A DNA stretch of 64,000 bases, taken from contig OY725494.1 of the NCBI GenBank assembly GCA_963281255.1, positions 1,873,934 through 1,937,933 on the forward strand, read 5' to 3'. The position numbers and the translations under genes are program-made. The notes below the pieces were generated by a model. That model was not told the origin of the DNA. It ran no database searches and saw nothing but the letters and a program-made list of their open reading frames with translations. Positions 1 to 11,144 of this stretch are shown in pieces (the first letter of the stretch is position 1; each line of letters starts with the position of its first letter). Source of the DNA: Aphrocallistes beatrix (taxonomy: Eukaryota; Porifera; Hexactinellida; Sceptrulophora; Aphrocallistidae).

Positions 1-97
1 ACAAATAGATTTCAAAGTCAAGGGGACATAACGATTTAATGGTTATAAAAGGGGGGCGTAAGGACAAAAAGATTAAGAACCTCTGGTGTATATTAAT

Positions 98-627
98 ATA
101 TCTCAAATATGATCATATCATCAAAAATGACTCATCACTCTGTTATTAATCAAGAAAGATTGATAATAATCCGATTTTTTCCTGGGGCACATTGATTAAT
201 TATAAGGGAGATAACATCTCTAAATACGTCAGTCCTACTGTTATAATCGATATTGCACAATAAATCACCAAATTTTCAAATTTTTAAATTTTGATGCGTA
301 ATGATGACGTCATAACAAAGTGATGAGTCATCATTTTTTGATAACAGTTGTATCACATGTGAGGTATTGAAATTTTAATAGAATGTGGACACATTCTATT
401 AAAATTTCAGGCTATTGTCACTTAAAATGGCTGGGAGTTATGGTCAAAAAACTGAAATTTCTAATTCTAAAAAGGGTGACAATGATGTCATAATTCCATG
501 ATGAGTCGACATTTTCGTCTGAGCTCAGAACTTAGTGGAGTCATAGCTAAAAGACTCCCACATGCCCAAAATCAGCTTTCTGTGCCTGGCAGTTTCTTTA
601 ATCAATTCGTTACAGACATATATATAT
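98..627 (+). repeat. FTA-family fragments (two, partial)
   Basis: About 98-140 is a short inverted piece of the family. From about 183 to 627 the body reads forward: the ATTAATTATAAGGGAGATAA block, a CRE palindrome near 305, an AP-1-like site near 320, then the AATCAATTCGTTACAGA end followed by a TA tract. The GC-rich hairpin end is missing. The TA tract runs directly into the terminus of the next FTA copy. Bases 1-97 hold nothing I recognise. Confidence 0.6.
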
Positions 628-649
628 CCTTACTATTAAAACTCGATTA

Positions 650-650
<1 letters not shown>

Positions 651-712
<62 letters not shown>
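651..712. repeat. (TG)n microsatellite
   Basis: About 30 uninterrupted TG units grade into TA repeats (713-742), inside the FTA element between its left terminus and its body. Confidence 0.95.
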
Positions 713-720
<8 letters not shown>

Positions 721-1199
721 CTATATATCTATATATATATATCTGTAACGAATTGATTGAAGAAACTGCCAAGCACAGAAAGCTGATTTTTGGCATGTGG
801 GGGTCTTTGGCTATGGCTCCACTAAGTTCTGAGCTCAGACGAAAATGTAGACTCATCATGGAATTATGACGTCATTGTTACCTTTTTTATAATCTGAAAT
901 TTCAGTTTTTGACCCTTAACTATACCACACATATGATGGAACTATCATCCAAAATGATCACTCATCACTTTGTTATGACGTCATCATTATGCATAAAAAT
1001 TCTAAAATTGACAAATTTGGTGATTTTTCGAGTGATAACGATTTTAACAGTAAGACAGACATATTTGGAGATGTTATCTTCCTTATAATAAATCAATGCG
1101 ACCCCAGGCGACCGAAGGGAGCCTCAGGCGGACACAAAGTGTCCGCCAGCCGCACAGCGCAAGTAAGCGAAGCGCGCTTGTATATATAGTATATATATA

Positions 1200-2486
1200 C
1201 AGGGAAACACAAAAATACTGTTACTACTTTTATTACAACCACGTCTTTTGAATAATGACTGAGAGGTCCCTGTAAAATGAATCTTATACTCCACTATACT
1301 ACATCTATTTTCAGTATAAACAATTTCTAGCATATTACGTAAATATTTTTCCTGATCTTGCCTGAGTTGTGATGGAGTCTAGGCGTTCTGGTGATTGAAT
1401 TATTTAAAACCGGTAAGACCAGGAATCAAATTGCTTCCTTGCTCAATACGATACGAACAGGATGTTTATATCGCGAACCTTGTCACTGTTTTCTGATACT
1501 GGTGACGTGCTAGACCGACCACGACCTGGCCGCCCACGAACAGCAAGGACTATTTCTATGACCAAGAGGGTCTTGCAACGGATCAAGCGAAATCCCGCCA
1601 GAAGCATCAGAAAAATGGCCAAGGAAATGAAAACGAAAGGATTTGGGGATGAAACATTACAAAAGGCATAAGCGACAGCTACTTACAACTCTAAATAAGA
1701 AAAAGAGGTTGGAAAGATGCAAGGCCATGCTTTCACGTTTCACACATGACCGACACAATCAAATCATTTTCTCTGATGAGAAAGTTTTTACGGTTCAACA
1801 CATCTTGAACAAACAAAATCACAGGATATTGGCTACAGACAAGAGTACTTTGCCTGAATCAAGTTTTCGGATCCCTACGACCAAAAAACCAGCATCAGTC
1901 ATGGTTTGGGCTGGTGCCACGGCAAGTGGTCGGACACAATTAGCATTTATCCCCGAAGGGGTCAAAGTCAACCAATTGGTTTATCAAGAGACCATTCTTG
2001 AGGAAGTTTTGAAGCTCTGGGCTGAATCTCATTTTGGAAATGCGTCGTGGACATTCCAGCAAGATTCCGCACCTGCCCACAAGGCTAATGCCACTCAAAA
2101 GTGGCGCAGGACACATTTTCCGGACTTCATTTCTTCGGAGGAATGACCACCTTGTTCGCCCGACCTTAACCAAATGGACTTCTCTATATGGTCCCAATTA
2201 GAGGAAAGGGTTAATGCTACTGCAACACACTCTGTTGACGATCTTAAGAGGACACTGTTAAGAGAATGGGACAAAATTCCGCAGGAACACATACGTGCTT
2301 CCGTAAATTCCTTCATCGATCGTCTCAAGAGATGTGTAAAGGCAAAAGGCGATATTTTTGAGTAATACACTGTTTTTAGAAACATTATAATATATTAACG
2401 GAGTATGATAAATTATAATACGATTACTCCAATACTTTTTTATTTTCATCCATTTTGAGTAGTAAGAGTATTTATGTGTCACCCTG
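1200..2486 (+). mobile_element. Tc1/mariner-superfamily transposon, DD37D type
   Basis: Inverted termini start CAGGGAAACACAAAAATACT on the left and CAGGGTGACACATAAATACT (complement) on the right; roughly 25 of 30 positions agree. TA dinucleotides flank both ends, the usual target duplication of this superfamily. The element is 1287 bp and inserted into the TA tract of the FTA element around it. Its transposase is damaged, so it is probably a fossil. Confidence 0.85.
1389..2365 (+). pseudogene. Transposase of a DD37D (maT-like) Tc1/mariner element, broken
   Basis: This is a cut-and-paste transposase relic. An N-terminal helix-turn-helix segment (VIELFKTGKTRNQIASLL, about 1389-1442) and the GRPRT hook (about 1526) are followed by the DDE domain: SDEK holds the first Asp (about 1779), QQDSAPAH the second (about 2060), and SPDLNQMD the third (about 2158-2180). 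There are 37 residues between the second and third acidic residues, and the third is Asp, which is the DD37D (maT) signature. Breaks: at least two frame changes before 1643, and an in-frame TGA at 2144-2146 where relatives have Trp just before PPCSPDLN. The C-terminus reads through to a natural stop at 2365. The family call rests on spacing and motifs. Confidence 0.85.
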
Positions 2487-2522
2487 TATATACTAGTTTA
2501 ATCGAGTTTTAATAGTAAAGAT

Positions 2523-3106
2523 AGTGAGAGTGCACCCTTCAACAACAGTGCCCAACTGTTCTAGACTGGCATTATGCATATGTGCTAGTTCGGCTAGCAT
2601 TAATACTGGATCAAAACCTACTTCCAAGGTTAAAATTCTCTAAAGCAACAGTAGCGGGGGCAACCCTTGTTCTATTGTAAAGTTAAGAACCTGTTTCCAA
2701 TAGTATTTACGTAGCATCAAGTGCAATCATGTAGCCAGGTGCAATTTTAACTAGCAGGGCAGTGTATTCTAGCTCCATTGCACATCTGATCCTCATATCG
2801 ATATTATCGGTGCAAGCTTCGTGGATGCTTTCAGAGCCAGCAGGATCATTACATAAAAACACAATGCTTATTTGAGATCAACCTTACCAGGCTTGATTGT
2901 GTGAGCATAGCTGAATTAGCACTAGCCTTCCCTTAATCAGTGGATTTCTCCTTCTCTTCCAACCACCATTCCGGCTTTCTTCCCATTCCTACAAACCTAC
3001 CATCTGGTTACTCCTCTTCTTCTTTCATCCTCTCTTCCACTACTTCCACTTCTTCATCGAGCATAATTAGACTTTGCAACCTTCTCTTCCTCCATTCAAA
3101 GATATA
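2523..3106 (+). other. Unassigned stretch; right part probably LINE remnant
   Basis: I recognise nothing in 2523-2930. From about 2940 to 3106 the sequence is C/T-rich and open. It continues across the hAT insertion into the LINE remnant at 5479, so it is probably the upstream part of the same retrotransposon. That link rests on contiguity only. Confidence 0.35.
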
Positions 3107-3114
3107 CTCTAAAG

Positions 3115-5470
3115 CAGGGGTTCTCAAACTGGGGTACGTCAACACTTTTTATAGGGGGTACGCCGATGTTTAACAAAATAATATCAATTCGGTTATAATA
3201 AATTTCGCCCCACTCCAGCATCCCAACAGACCAGCACTTACAAAGTAAATTGATATTAGTATACTTAGTTAAAATATATCGGTTGCAATGGTTTCTTCAA
3301 TAATTATAATTATTAGTTATCACCTGTGCTATTGTTTGTGGTTATGCTATTAAGGATTCCATTATCTCTACATACCTATGTGTCACCCCATGTCAATTTG
3401 CATATCACACCTACCCGTGTATAGAAGTATTCTTACAAAGTATAAAACGTAAATACTTGATTGAACCAGTATTCGTTTGTGACCTTGACAATTTACTTTA
3501 ACAAAATTATTATGGAATCTGCTAAGAAACGGAAGTATAATGAGGATTATATCAAGTACGGATTTACATTCATACTTAAAGAGGGGCAGGAACTACCACA
3601 ATGTGTAGTTTGTTATAAGGTGTTATCTGAGAGCTCGATGAAACCAAGTTTTCTAAAACGCCATTTAAGCGGATGCCACCCTGACCTTGCAACTAAAGAT
3701 ATCGATTTCTTTAAGCACAAAGAGGTCGGAGTAAAGCGAATCCGTCTCGATCATGGAGGGCAATTCAGTCAACAGACTCAGGCGGGCGTTCGTGCATCGT
3801 ACATGGTGGCTTTGCGCATCGCTCAGGCGAAGAAACCGCATACAATTGCAGAGAGCCTTATACTCCCCTGTTGCAAGGACATCGTGCATTGCGTTCTGGG
3901 AGATAGTGCTGAAAAGAAACTCGCTTCTCTACCGTTCTCCAACGACACCATTAAGCGCAGGATTAGAGATATGGCAGATGACGTTGAGCAGCAGATAGTT
4001 GCTGAGATTCTGGGAGCTCCTTTGAACACTTTTTCAATTCAACTTGATGAGTCAACTGATGTTTCTAGTTGTGCACAGCTACTGGTATTTGCACGGTACA
4101 TTAAAGATGGGGACTTTAAGGAAGAGTTCCTATTTTGTCAGTGCCTGGAGACATCTACGAAAGGAGAAGATATCTTTCAGCAGGTCTCTGATTATTTCGA
4201 AAAGATGGGACTATCCTGGAAGAACGTTTCTGCTTGCACAACAGATGGTGCACCTGCTATGCTAGGGATTCATTCAGGATTTCGAGCTCGAGTAAAGAGA
4301 GTCAATCCAGTCTCGAAACACAATCATTGTATGATACATTGATATGCTCTTGCATCTAAAACACTTCCATCACATCTAAAACTTGTTCTTGACGATATTG
4401 TAACCATGGTCAATTTTATCAAGTCCAATGCTTTGAATACACGTATGTTCCGCCTATTGTGCCAAGAAATAGATAGTGACCATGAAAATTTACTCTTCTA
4501 TACTGAAGTTCGTTGGCTGTCACGCGGGAACATGCTCTCTCGAGTAAGTTCACTGAAAAACCAATTGCTTGAATTCTTTGAACGCGATGGGAAAGAGAAG
4601 TCAAAATTATTTTTCAATAAACTCTCAGATAAAGAATGGCTGAAAAAACTCCCCTACTTAACTGACATTTTCACGCGTATCAACTTGCTCAACAAGTCAC
4701 TCCAAGGACGGTTTACTACCATAATTGATTTTGTGGACAGGATTCGGGCATTTCTTATGAAACTAGAACTCTGGGAAGCTAAAGTAAGCGTTGGAAAGTT
4801 AGATTTCTTTGAAAACTTGTCAGCAGCTCTTGGAGATACTACAGATCAGAGTATATGTGCTCTAGTAAAGGCTCATCTATCCACATTACGCAATGAACTT
4901 CAGGATTACTTCCCAGATCTGAGCGATTCGGACATGAAAATGATTCGAAATCCATTTATCTTGGATGTAACTTCGATACCTGACATACTCCAAGAAGAAT
5001 TTGTTGAACTAATCAACGATTCCAATGCCAGAGATAAATTCGAAACACTCTCACTCACCAAGTTTTGGTGCGAAATGAGCGTGATGTATCCCAACGTGGC
5101 AAAAATAACTGTAAAACCCTTATTAATGTTTCCCAGCACTTATCTCTGTGAGCAAGGATTTTCTTCGCTCTTTCTAATCAAGAACAAATTTCGAGCGCGG
5201 ATGGCAGTCGAAGATGATCTCAGTCTGGCCCTTACGAAAACTGTACCACGAATTGATAACCTAGTGCGCAAAATGCAAGCACATCCATCCCATTAATTCA
5301 TTTTGCGCTATATTTCTATATTAATAAAACAAGTATATTCTGCACAACTGGGTTAAAGGGATTGTAAACATAATATTTATAAAGTAAGGTTGTGATCCAT
5401 TTGAAGGGGTACGAGCCGCATAAAATCCTGCTTTAAGGGTACACAATGAGGAAATGTTTGAGAACCGCTG
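3115..5470 (+). mobile_element. hAT transposon with perfect 8-bp target duplication
   Basis: Termini are CAGGGGTTCTCAAACTGGGG at 3115 and the complementary TTTGAGAACCGCTG ending at 5470, a typical hAT end. Both sides carry the 8-bp direct repeat CTCTAAAG (3107-3114 and 5471-5478), the expected hAT target duplication. The element is 2356 bp and sits in a LINE remnant. The perfect target duplication and nearly open transposase suggest a fairly recent insertion. Confidence 0.95.
3512..5296 (+). pseudogene. hAT transposase, ZBED5/SCAND3-like, one internal stop
   Basis: This is the transposase of the surrounding hAT element. The likely start is the ATG at 3512 (MESAKKRKYNEDY); an upstream in-frame ATG at 3461 is less typical of the family. 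A BED-type zinc finger follows (CVVC at about 3603-3614 and HLSGCH at about 3664-3681). Then come the RNase-H-like hAT domain (QLDESTDVSS, then CTTDGAPAMLG), the HCMIH motif, and the C-terminal dimerisation region (FPSTYLCEQGFSSL, about 5128-5169). A single TGA at 4340-4342 breaks the frame right after HCMIH, where relatives usually have Arg, a one-base change from CGA. Otherwise the frame is open for about 595 residues. It resembles sequences annotated as ZBED5, SCAND3 or FAM200 in vertebrates, which are domesticated hAT transposases; with its own ends and target duplication this one is a transposon gene. Confidence 0.9.
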
Positions 5471-5478
5471 CTCTAAAG

Positions 5479-5910
5479 ATATACGCCTGTATATCATTTC
5501 ATCTACAGAACTCCTTCCTCCAAAAACCATTCCATCTCTGCCTCAACCTTCCTCGAACAACTCCCCTCCTATGTTCTACGACTACCATGCTCCTCGAATC
5601 AAACCCATCTTAACCCGTCGTCGCGTCCCCTGGTTCACTAAGGCCATCAAAATTGCAAAGCAAGTTAGGAGAAAAGCTGAGCGAAAGTGGTTATGTCTGA
5701 TGACCCTTGTGATTTGGCTGATTTCAAGTATAGGTGGAATGTTAAGACTCACCTAATGAACTTGGATCGTCGCAAATTCGACTCTGATTGGATTAGCCAG
5801 GCTGGTCAGGACCAGCGATCTCTCTTCACAAAGCGAACTCCCTGATTCGCTTACATAAACAGCGACCTCTACCACCCCATTCTGACATCGCTGTCCTCCC
5901 GCAAGAACTT
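5479..5910 (+). pseudogene. LINE (non-LTR retrotransposon) ORF2 linker fragment
   Basis: Shifting frames give VPWFTKAIKIAKQVRRKAER (about 5628-5688), then DFKYRWNVKTHLMNLDRR and DQRSLFTK. That order matches the region between the endonuclease and reverse transcriptase domains of CR1/Jockey-type LINEs. There are several frame changes and no RT domain. The hAT element at 3115-5470 interrupts its upstream part. Confidence 0.6.
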
Positions 5911-5921
5911 TCCAATTTCTA

Positions 5922-6272
5922 ACTATTTAGCAAGTCAAGGACACTTAATTTGAAAGAGATACGCTTAATTTAACTTTAAATTCGAAATACTTACAAGTAC
6001 TTTAGAATCCTTCCACTCGATTACCTTCCCGCAAGGTTTGCCACCTCGTGATGTGTCATCCGGATGGCAAATGCTGAAAAATACATAATCTTGGAGTAAT
6101 TTAGTTGAATGCTTATAAAGTGAGTAATTGGAATGTGAGGGATACGAATTTTAAGCTAGACTTACCATTTCAGTTACTGACTAATTGTTGTTGACTTCAC
6201 AAATTGATTAGTATTATAGCAATTTGGGTGGGAAATATTGGAGTGTACGAATACTTTTGTCCAGGGAGTACA
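5922..6272 (+). repeat. Tc1-type MITE (CGAATACTTTTGTCCAGG family), left end lost
   Basis: The right terminus CGAATACTTTTGTCCAGGGA (about 6248-6267) and the internal TTTAGCAAGTCAAGGACA and AGAGATACGCTTAATTTAAC blocks match the copies at 12814, 33488, 38346 and 58690. No left terminus is present. Confidence 0.7.
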
Positions 6273-6799
6273 ATATGGTGCATAGATGTTGCATTAAAGG
6301 TTTGATGCTTTTATCGAATAATCCACAGTACCTTTGTTTTTGGCAGCTTAACAACTCTAAAATGTATCCCAACTATATAATTTCTTATTATGAAACAAAA
6401 TATGTTATTGCAACAATAACAAGAAATAGTTTTAATGATAATAATGACATTAAAGCTTAAAGCCAAGCCCATATTTTGAAGGATTTTAAACCCCATCTTC
6501 CACTTTATCCATGGTACATTTGATATCAGGCCTTAAATGAGTTGGCACTGAATTGATTTTCATCATTTGAAAATTACTAGTAAATGAATCAGAGAATAAT
6601 AAAATTGCCTGTCGGTGTCTCTATTTAAACGAAATGTAGCATTAAATTTTAATAATATAAAAGAGAAACACTATTAATTAATATCCTACTTAATAATTTA
6701 ATGTTCATAATGAGAGAACAGAAAATATTTAGTCACCTATATTCCATAAATAATGCGAATAATATGAAACATTCAAATCGTATTAAGCAATTCTTGTAT
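6273..6799. other. 3' flank of PEX5
   Basis: AT-rich sequence downstream of the PEX5 stop on the minus strand. It would hold the 3' untranslated region. Minus-strand ATTAAA occurs near 6700, but I would not call a polyadenylation site. No other gene seen. Confidence 0.4.
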
Positions 6800-7563
6800 C
6801 TAGCAATTGAATTCTTCAAGGAGCTTATCTAAATTACGACTATCAACATGAACAAAATGGTTGGGCATATCTCCAAGCATTAATGCAAGCCTTAAAGTAC
6901 TCCACAAATTCCATGCTGTCGTATTAGGCCCTCTACCTTGTCCTTGCAATTTTAAAGCAATTAGAAAATGTTGACATGCTTCTTTGAAAGATTTAAGATT
7001 CATGCATGAAATTCCCAAATTGTATCTACACCGAACATAATTTGGATACAGTTTAAGCGCTTCCTTATAAGCATTTATTGCGTCTTCACAATGATCACTA
7101 TTCGCTAAAGTAGCACCTAATTTATTCCAAAGTAATGGGTTATCAGGCTGGATAGAGAGTGCAGATCGAAAACACTCTATTGATAAAGCATATTCTTCTG
7201 AAAGATGATATAATACTCCTAAACCCATCAATAATTCGCTCTTATCATTACAGTCAATAGTTTTACAAGCCATAGCACGGTGAAAAAGAGAAACCGTATC
7301 AATATGTAGAGATGGATTAAGAAAAGATGGGACATATGCAGGATCTGGCGATTCTATAGGCTCTTCCTCAAATAAATTTGAAAATTTAGGATTGATGAGT
7401 AACCATTCACGTAACATTTTGCAAGCGTGCCTCTGTTTAGATTCATTTGCATAGCTAACAGAGAGTAATAATCGGGCATCTAGATTAGACTTATCCAACT
7501 GAATACATCTCTTAAGTGCTGCAATAGCAAGTTCATCTTGCTCATTTTCTGCATGGCATGTTC
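6800..7563 (-). CDS. PEX5: PEX5, last coding exon (C-terminal TPR domain)
   Basis: PEX5 is the soluble receptor that binds PTS1 (SKL-type) C-termini and carries matrix proteins to the peroxisomal membrane. This exon holds the tetratricopeptide repeats that grip the PTS1. The acceptor is minus-strand TTTGTCTAG before 7563; the junction completes a Gly codon with exon 1, giving AWLLLG then TCHAENEQDELAIAALKR, which fits PEX5 repeats. Next come VSYANESKQRHACKMLREWL, the linker, NPLLWNKLGATLANSDHCED, ALKLYPNYVRCRYNLGISCM and the seven-helix tail with NTTAWNLWSTLRLAL. The stop is at 6800-6802. With exon 1 the protein is 536 residues, a little shorter than the roughly 600 of vertebrate PEX5. No frame damage is seen. 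Family and joining are very secure. Confidence 0.96.
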
Positions 7564-7771
7564 CTAGACAAATATTATAAATTAAATATTATATTATTCA
7601 AGCATGTTATGGTTAATATCTTTAATATGCTCTATAATTTTCTTAATTATAGGCACAACATGTCAGTTTCTATGACATTGCGAGCATTATTTAAGAAATG
7701 GTTACCCACAGGCTAATTCAGAGAGACTTCCGCGTATTTCAAATATTTAATATTTAATTTTCCCCCACATA

Positions 7772-7919
7772 CAGTGAACTCTTGTTAAAACAAAGTCGGA
7801 TAACAAAATGATTTTTGGGTCAGCTGTAGCATTAGTAATGAAATTCACTCCAGTTATAATGAAATTATACTAACGAATTAAATTGTTCCCGAGGACTTCG
7901 TCAAAACGAGAGTTCACGC
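7772..7919. repeat. Small pogo/Tigger-like MITE
   Basis: Left end CAGTGAACTCTTGTTAAAAC and right end with the complementary GTCAAAACGAGAGTTCACG lie about 150 bp apart. The left end follows a TA. There is no coding content. The superfamily call is from terminal sequence style only. Confidence 0.55.
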
Positions 7920-8171
7920 TTTATTAAATAATTAATTACTACTCCCTGGACATATCATTATGACAGAGTACATCAAATATAAAAACAAATGAATTTGCGA
8001 CTGTTTGAGTTCTACTTCTAATGTACTATATATGATCATATCAAGTCTCATAAAGATTCAAACATAGATATGTCCAGACATTGTTCTATCCTGATGAAGG
8101 TTAGGAAGATATGTTTTTGGGTGTTTCTTTTTGGGTATGAAAAACGTCAGAATTGTTACTTGAATAGAATA

Positions 8172-9462
8172 CGTAGGTCAGACCGAAAGTTTTTAGATTC
8201 AATCACTTGATGTTATCAGAATTAGCTATAAGTTTTACAGTCCTTCAAAGTACTCCCCATCACAATCTATGCAAAGATTCATCCGCTAGAACCACTTTTA
8301 AAGCAATCTTTCCACTGTTCTTTGGGGATGTCTAAAATTGCCGGATTGTAGGCCGACATCGCAAGGTTAGGGCTACTATTATTAGTCACTCCGCGATCTA
8401 TTTTTTGACTTCTGGAAACACAGAAAAGTCGCAGGGCGAAAGATCTGATGAATATGGCGGATGGGACAGAGTTTGGATGGAGTTTTCACAAAAAAATCTA
8501 AGTTGTTATGGCTTTGTGTGAACTTTGCCATGATGCCAGAAGAGATTCGATACCTTCGATTTTGGATGTAAAGTCATCCACTTCTGCAAGACCTGACGTA
8601 TGCATACATCGATACACCAACGCGCCGTAACTATTTTCTGTTCCTGTAAATTGATGGTAGCAATATGACCACTTTCTGACACTAATGTAGCGACTATTTG
8701 CTTTCCAGCACTCCGGGCCTGCTTAACTTTTTGGGATGGAACCTCATCAGGAAAAACCAAACTGTAGACTGTTGCTTTGTTTCAGGATCATATTGGTAAA
8801 TCCAACTATCATCACCCGTAACGATAATACTTACAGCTTTCGACTCTCCAGATCTGAATTTGTGGAGCATAAACTTGCACAATCCACTATTGTGTCTTTT
8901 TGCTCATCATGAGGATCCAATGGGCAGATACCTTCCTGACACTCAGATATTCATGAAGGATGGTTGTAATTGCATTTCTTCTAATATGGAGTTCCTCCAT
9001 TATCCCCTTCATAGGTGATCTGCCGATCAAACAATGATTTTCTTCACTTTGGCGAGGTTATCGGGTGTTACCGCAGTCGCGGGACGCCCAAGGCGCTCTT
9101 CATCGAACAATGATGCTCTTCCCCTCCGAAACTCAGCAAAACCAGTTGAAAACTTGAGTGAGATGGACCTTGATCTCCAAAAACAATTAAGTTGAGTGAG
9201 TGACTGTGAAGCACTCAAATCTCTCAAAAAATCATAGTAAATAATGGCTCTAAAATCACGCCACTCCAATTCCATCAAAAAATTAAAATAATGTTGAATG
9301 TCAAGGTAAGGATGACGCTATATTTTGAAGAATTATTGTGTTAGCCATTTGAAATTCAACAATGTGTTACTGAACAAAGCAATTGTGGTTTAATTGAAAT
9401 TTTTTAACAGTTGCTAAATGATAAGTGTGCTAGTGTAAAAAAAACTTTAGGTCTGACCCTCG
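8172..9462 (-). pseudogene. Mariner element with decayed transposase
   Basis: Imperfect inverted termini read GGTCAGACCGAAAGTTTTT near 8177 and the complement of GGTCAGACCTAAAGTTTTT ending near 9458, with TA flanks. Minus-strand fragments of a mariner (SETMAR-like) transposase lie between. They include the N-terminal helix-turn-helix region (about 9278-9027), the first catalytic motif VTGDDSWIYQYDPETKQQS near 8820, and the following FPDEVPSQKVKQARSAGKQ region. There are multiple frameshifts. This is an old inert copy in the PEX5 intron. Confidence 0.8.
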
Positions 9463-10208
9463 TATATGATTCTGAACAAAGTTGACAGAGAATGCCAGAT
9501 TTTTCGAAATTTCCAACTTTCGTTTCAAGAATCTTATAGCAATACTTATGATTATTTCGTAGAAACATAGTATAAAGTGACTTACCTGAGGTCATTTCAA
9601 TTATATTAAGTTAAATAATATCAAAAGGTATCCCAGTTTGTGGCAAACTAACTCATGTAGTTACCATCACCAATTCCCACAAAGTACCTCGATGCCTAAT
9701 GGGTATGTCCGAGACTGTTATTGTTGATTGTTGAATACAATAATAATCTAACCTTACCATTCATTTCTTTGAAATGATAACCCATGTGGATATACAATAC
9801 ATTTTATATTGAAAAAAATCCATTTCAAATGGATCTTTTGAACGAAATAAAAAATTCAAAAAAGACATCATAATTAAAAATTTAAAAGTCATATAAAATT
9901 CTGATCACGCTAAATGCTTTCTAGCATATGATAACCTATATGTTCAACCACCATGAAAACTTTCATACTAAAAAGTAATAAATTGGATCTCTTTAAAAAA
10001 TGAATATGTACTCAAACAGTAAAAAATACTCTAATTTTTATTTCAAATTCGTAATCTACATATGTATTCTAATGACTCATAATTGATAGTCTCTACTCAA
10101 TTACTTTTTCTCATGTAGAAAAGTCTCAACCTCTGCCACTGTGTCACTAAACGCCATCACGTATAGTGGCCGTGACTTGGGACAGGTAGTATCAAGTATC
10201 AAAGGTTT

Positions 10209-10560
10209 ATCCTTACTATTAAAACTCGATTAATGTTTGTTTGTGTGTACAGTGGAATTCGGTTATTAGCAACTCGAGTTTTGCTCATAAAATGGTTGCT
10301 AATACGCGAAGTTGCTAATAAGGGAACAGAATTAATACAAAATCTTCACCTGGGACCTGAAGATTGGTTGCTATTGTATACTGTATATATATATATCTGT
10401 AACGAATTGATTGAAGAAACTGCCAAGTGTAGAAAGCTGATTTTTGGCATGTGGGAGTCTTTTAGCTACGGCTCCAGGAAGTTCTGAGTTTAGACCAAAA
10501 TGTCGACTCATCATGGAATTGTGACGTCATTGTCACCTTTTTTATAATTAGAAATTTCAG
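10209..10560 (-). mobile_element. FTA element, 3' truncated
   Basis: Left terminus TCCTTACTATTAAAACTCGA (about 10210), a TG/TA tract, then the body from CTGTAACGAATTGATTG (about 10398) through TGACGTCA (about 10521). The hairpin end is absent. A small MITE sits in its TA tract. Confidence 0.7.
10250..10383. repeat. 134-bp TA-flanked MITE (pogo/Tigger-like) in the FTA tract
   Basis: It begins CAGTGGAATTCGGTTATTAG and ends TTGCTATTGTATACTG, with TA on both sides. The ends are partly complementary (CAGTRNA... and GGTTGCTA). It interrupts the TG/TA tract of the FTA copy. Confidence 0.55.
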
Positions 10561-11144
10561 TTTTTCGACTATAACTCTCGACTATAAACTTTTAATTATA
10601 AACTTGTGAGTTAGTAATAGAGTTGAGGATCTCAATTATGAGTAATTAAAATAACTTAGTTTATGAATTTGAAATTAAAAATAGAGTATTTCTTAGAATT
10701 TGAGTTCACATATTCATTCCTTTATGAATAGATTCACTTCAATACTATTTGTGTGGAGGTTCTGTGGTGGTCGAATAGATTGGTTCGGGTGTTGTATAGC
10801 CAGCAAATTAAGCACTTTCATAAGAAGATACCTAATCTACAGTTAACTGTGACTATGTATATACAATTATGGAGTCTTCAGGAGCTGTGATCACGGGATC
10901 CAAATTTGTAAACTAACACTTATGTCGTAGGGACAAAGTGGTATCGCTAAGTAGCATAATAAATTGAGAAAAAGTAAGGGGGAAAGGCGATGTTATTGAT
11001 TCCAATATTTTTAGGTTTTTTGAAATCTTCAAAATCAACACGTTTTACTAAACGATAGCCTACTATTATTTGAGATTTGGCGTTTATCTCGAAAGGATTT
11101 ATTTTCGAATACTGTATACGCATCTAAACATTAAATAATTATAT

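Larger units (their letters stand above)
626..2522 (-). mobile_element. FTA element, both termini present, split by a DD37D transposon
   Basis: The left terminus, TCCTTACTATTAAAACTCGA (627-646), is matched in inverted orientation at about 2499-2521, giving terminal inverted repeats of roughly 25 bp. Inside are a (TG)n/(TA)n tract, then the body in reverse orientation (CTGTAACGAATTGATTG to AGCGCGCTTG, about 745-1180), then a TA tract holding the 1200-2486 transposon. Without that insert the element is about 610 bp. The body has TGACGTCA near 868 and 980 and a GC-rich hairpin (GGCGGACAC and its complement around a short loop) near 1128-1148. I found no coding capacity. The termini and internal microsatellite recall HINE/Helentron-type or MITE elements, but I cannot assign a superfamily. 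Confidence 0.65.
9990..10780. repeat. Tc1-type foldback MITE (45322-type), interrupted by an FTA element
   Basis: The left part (to about 10208) and right part (about 10570-10780) match the two arms of the intact MITE at 45322-45792. Shared blocks include ACTCATAATTGATAG, GTGTCACTAAACGCCATCA and GTGGTGGTCGAATA. The 10209-10560 FTA copy split it. Termini are degraded. Confidence 0.65.

Noticed and set aside
647..869. Open frames of alternating His-Thr or Cys-Val
   Set aside because: Translation of the (TG)n microsatellite in both directions, not a gene.
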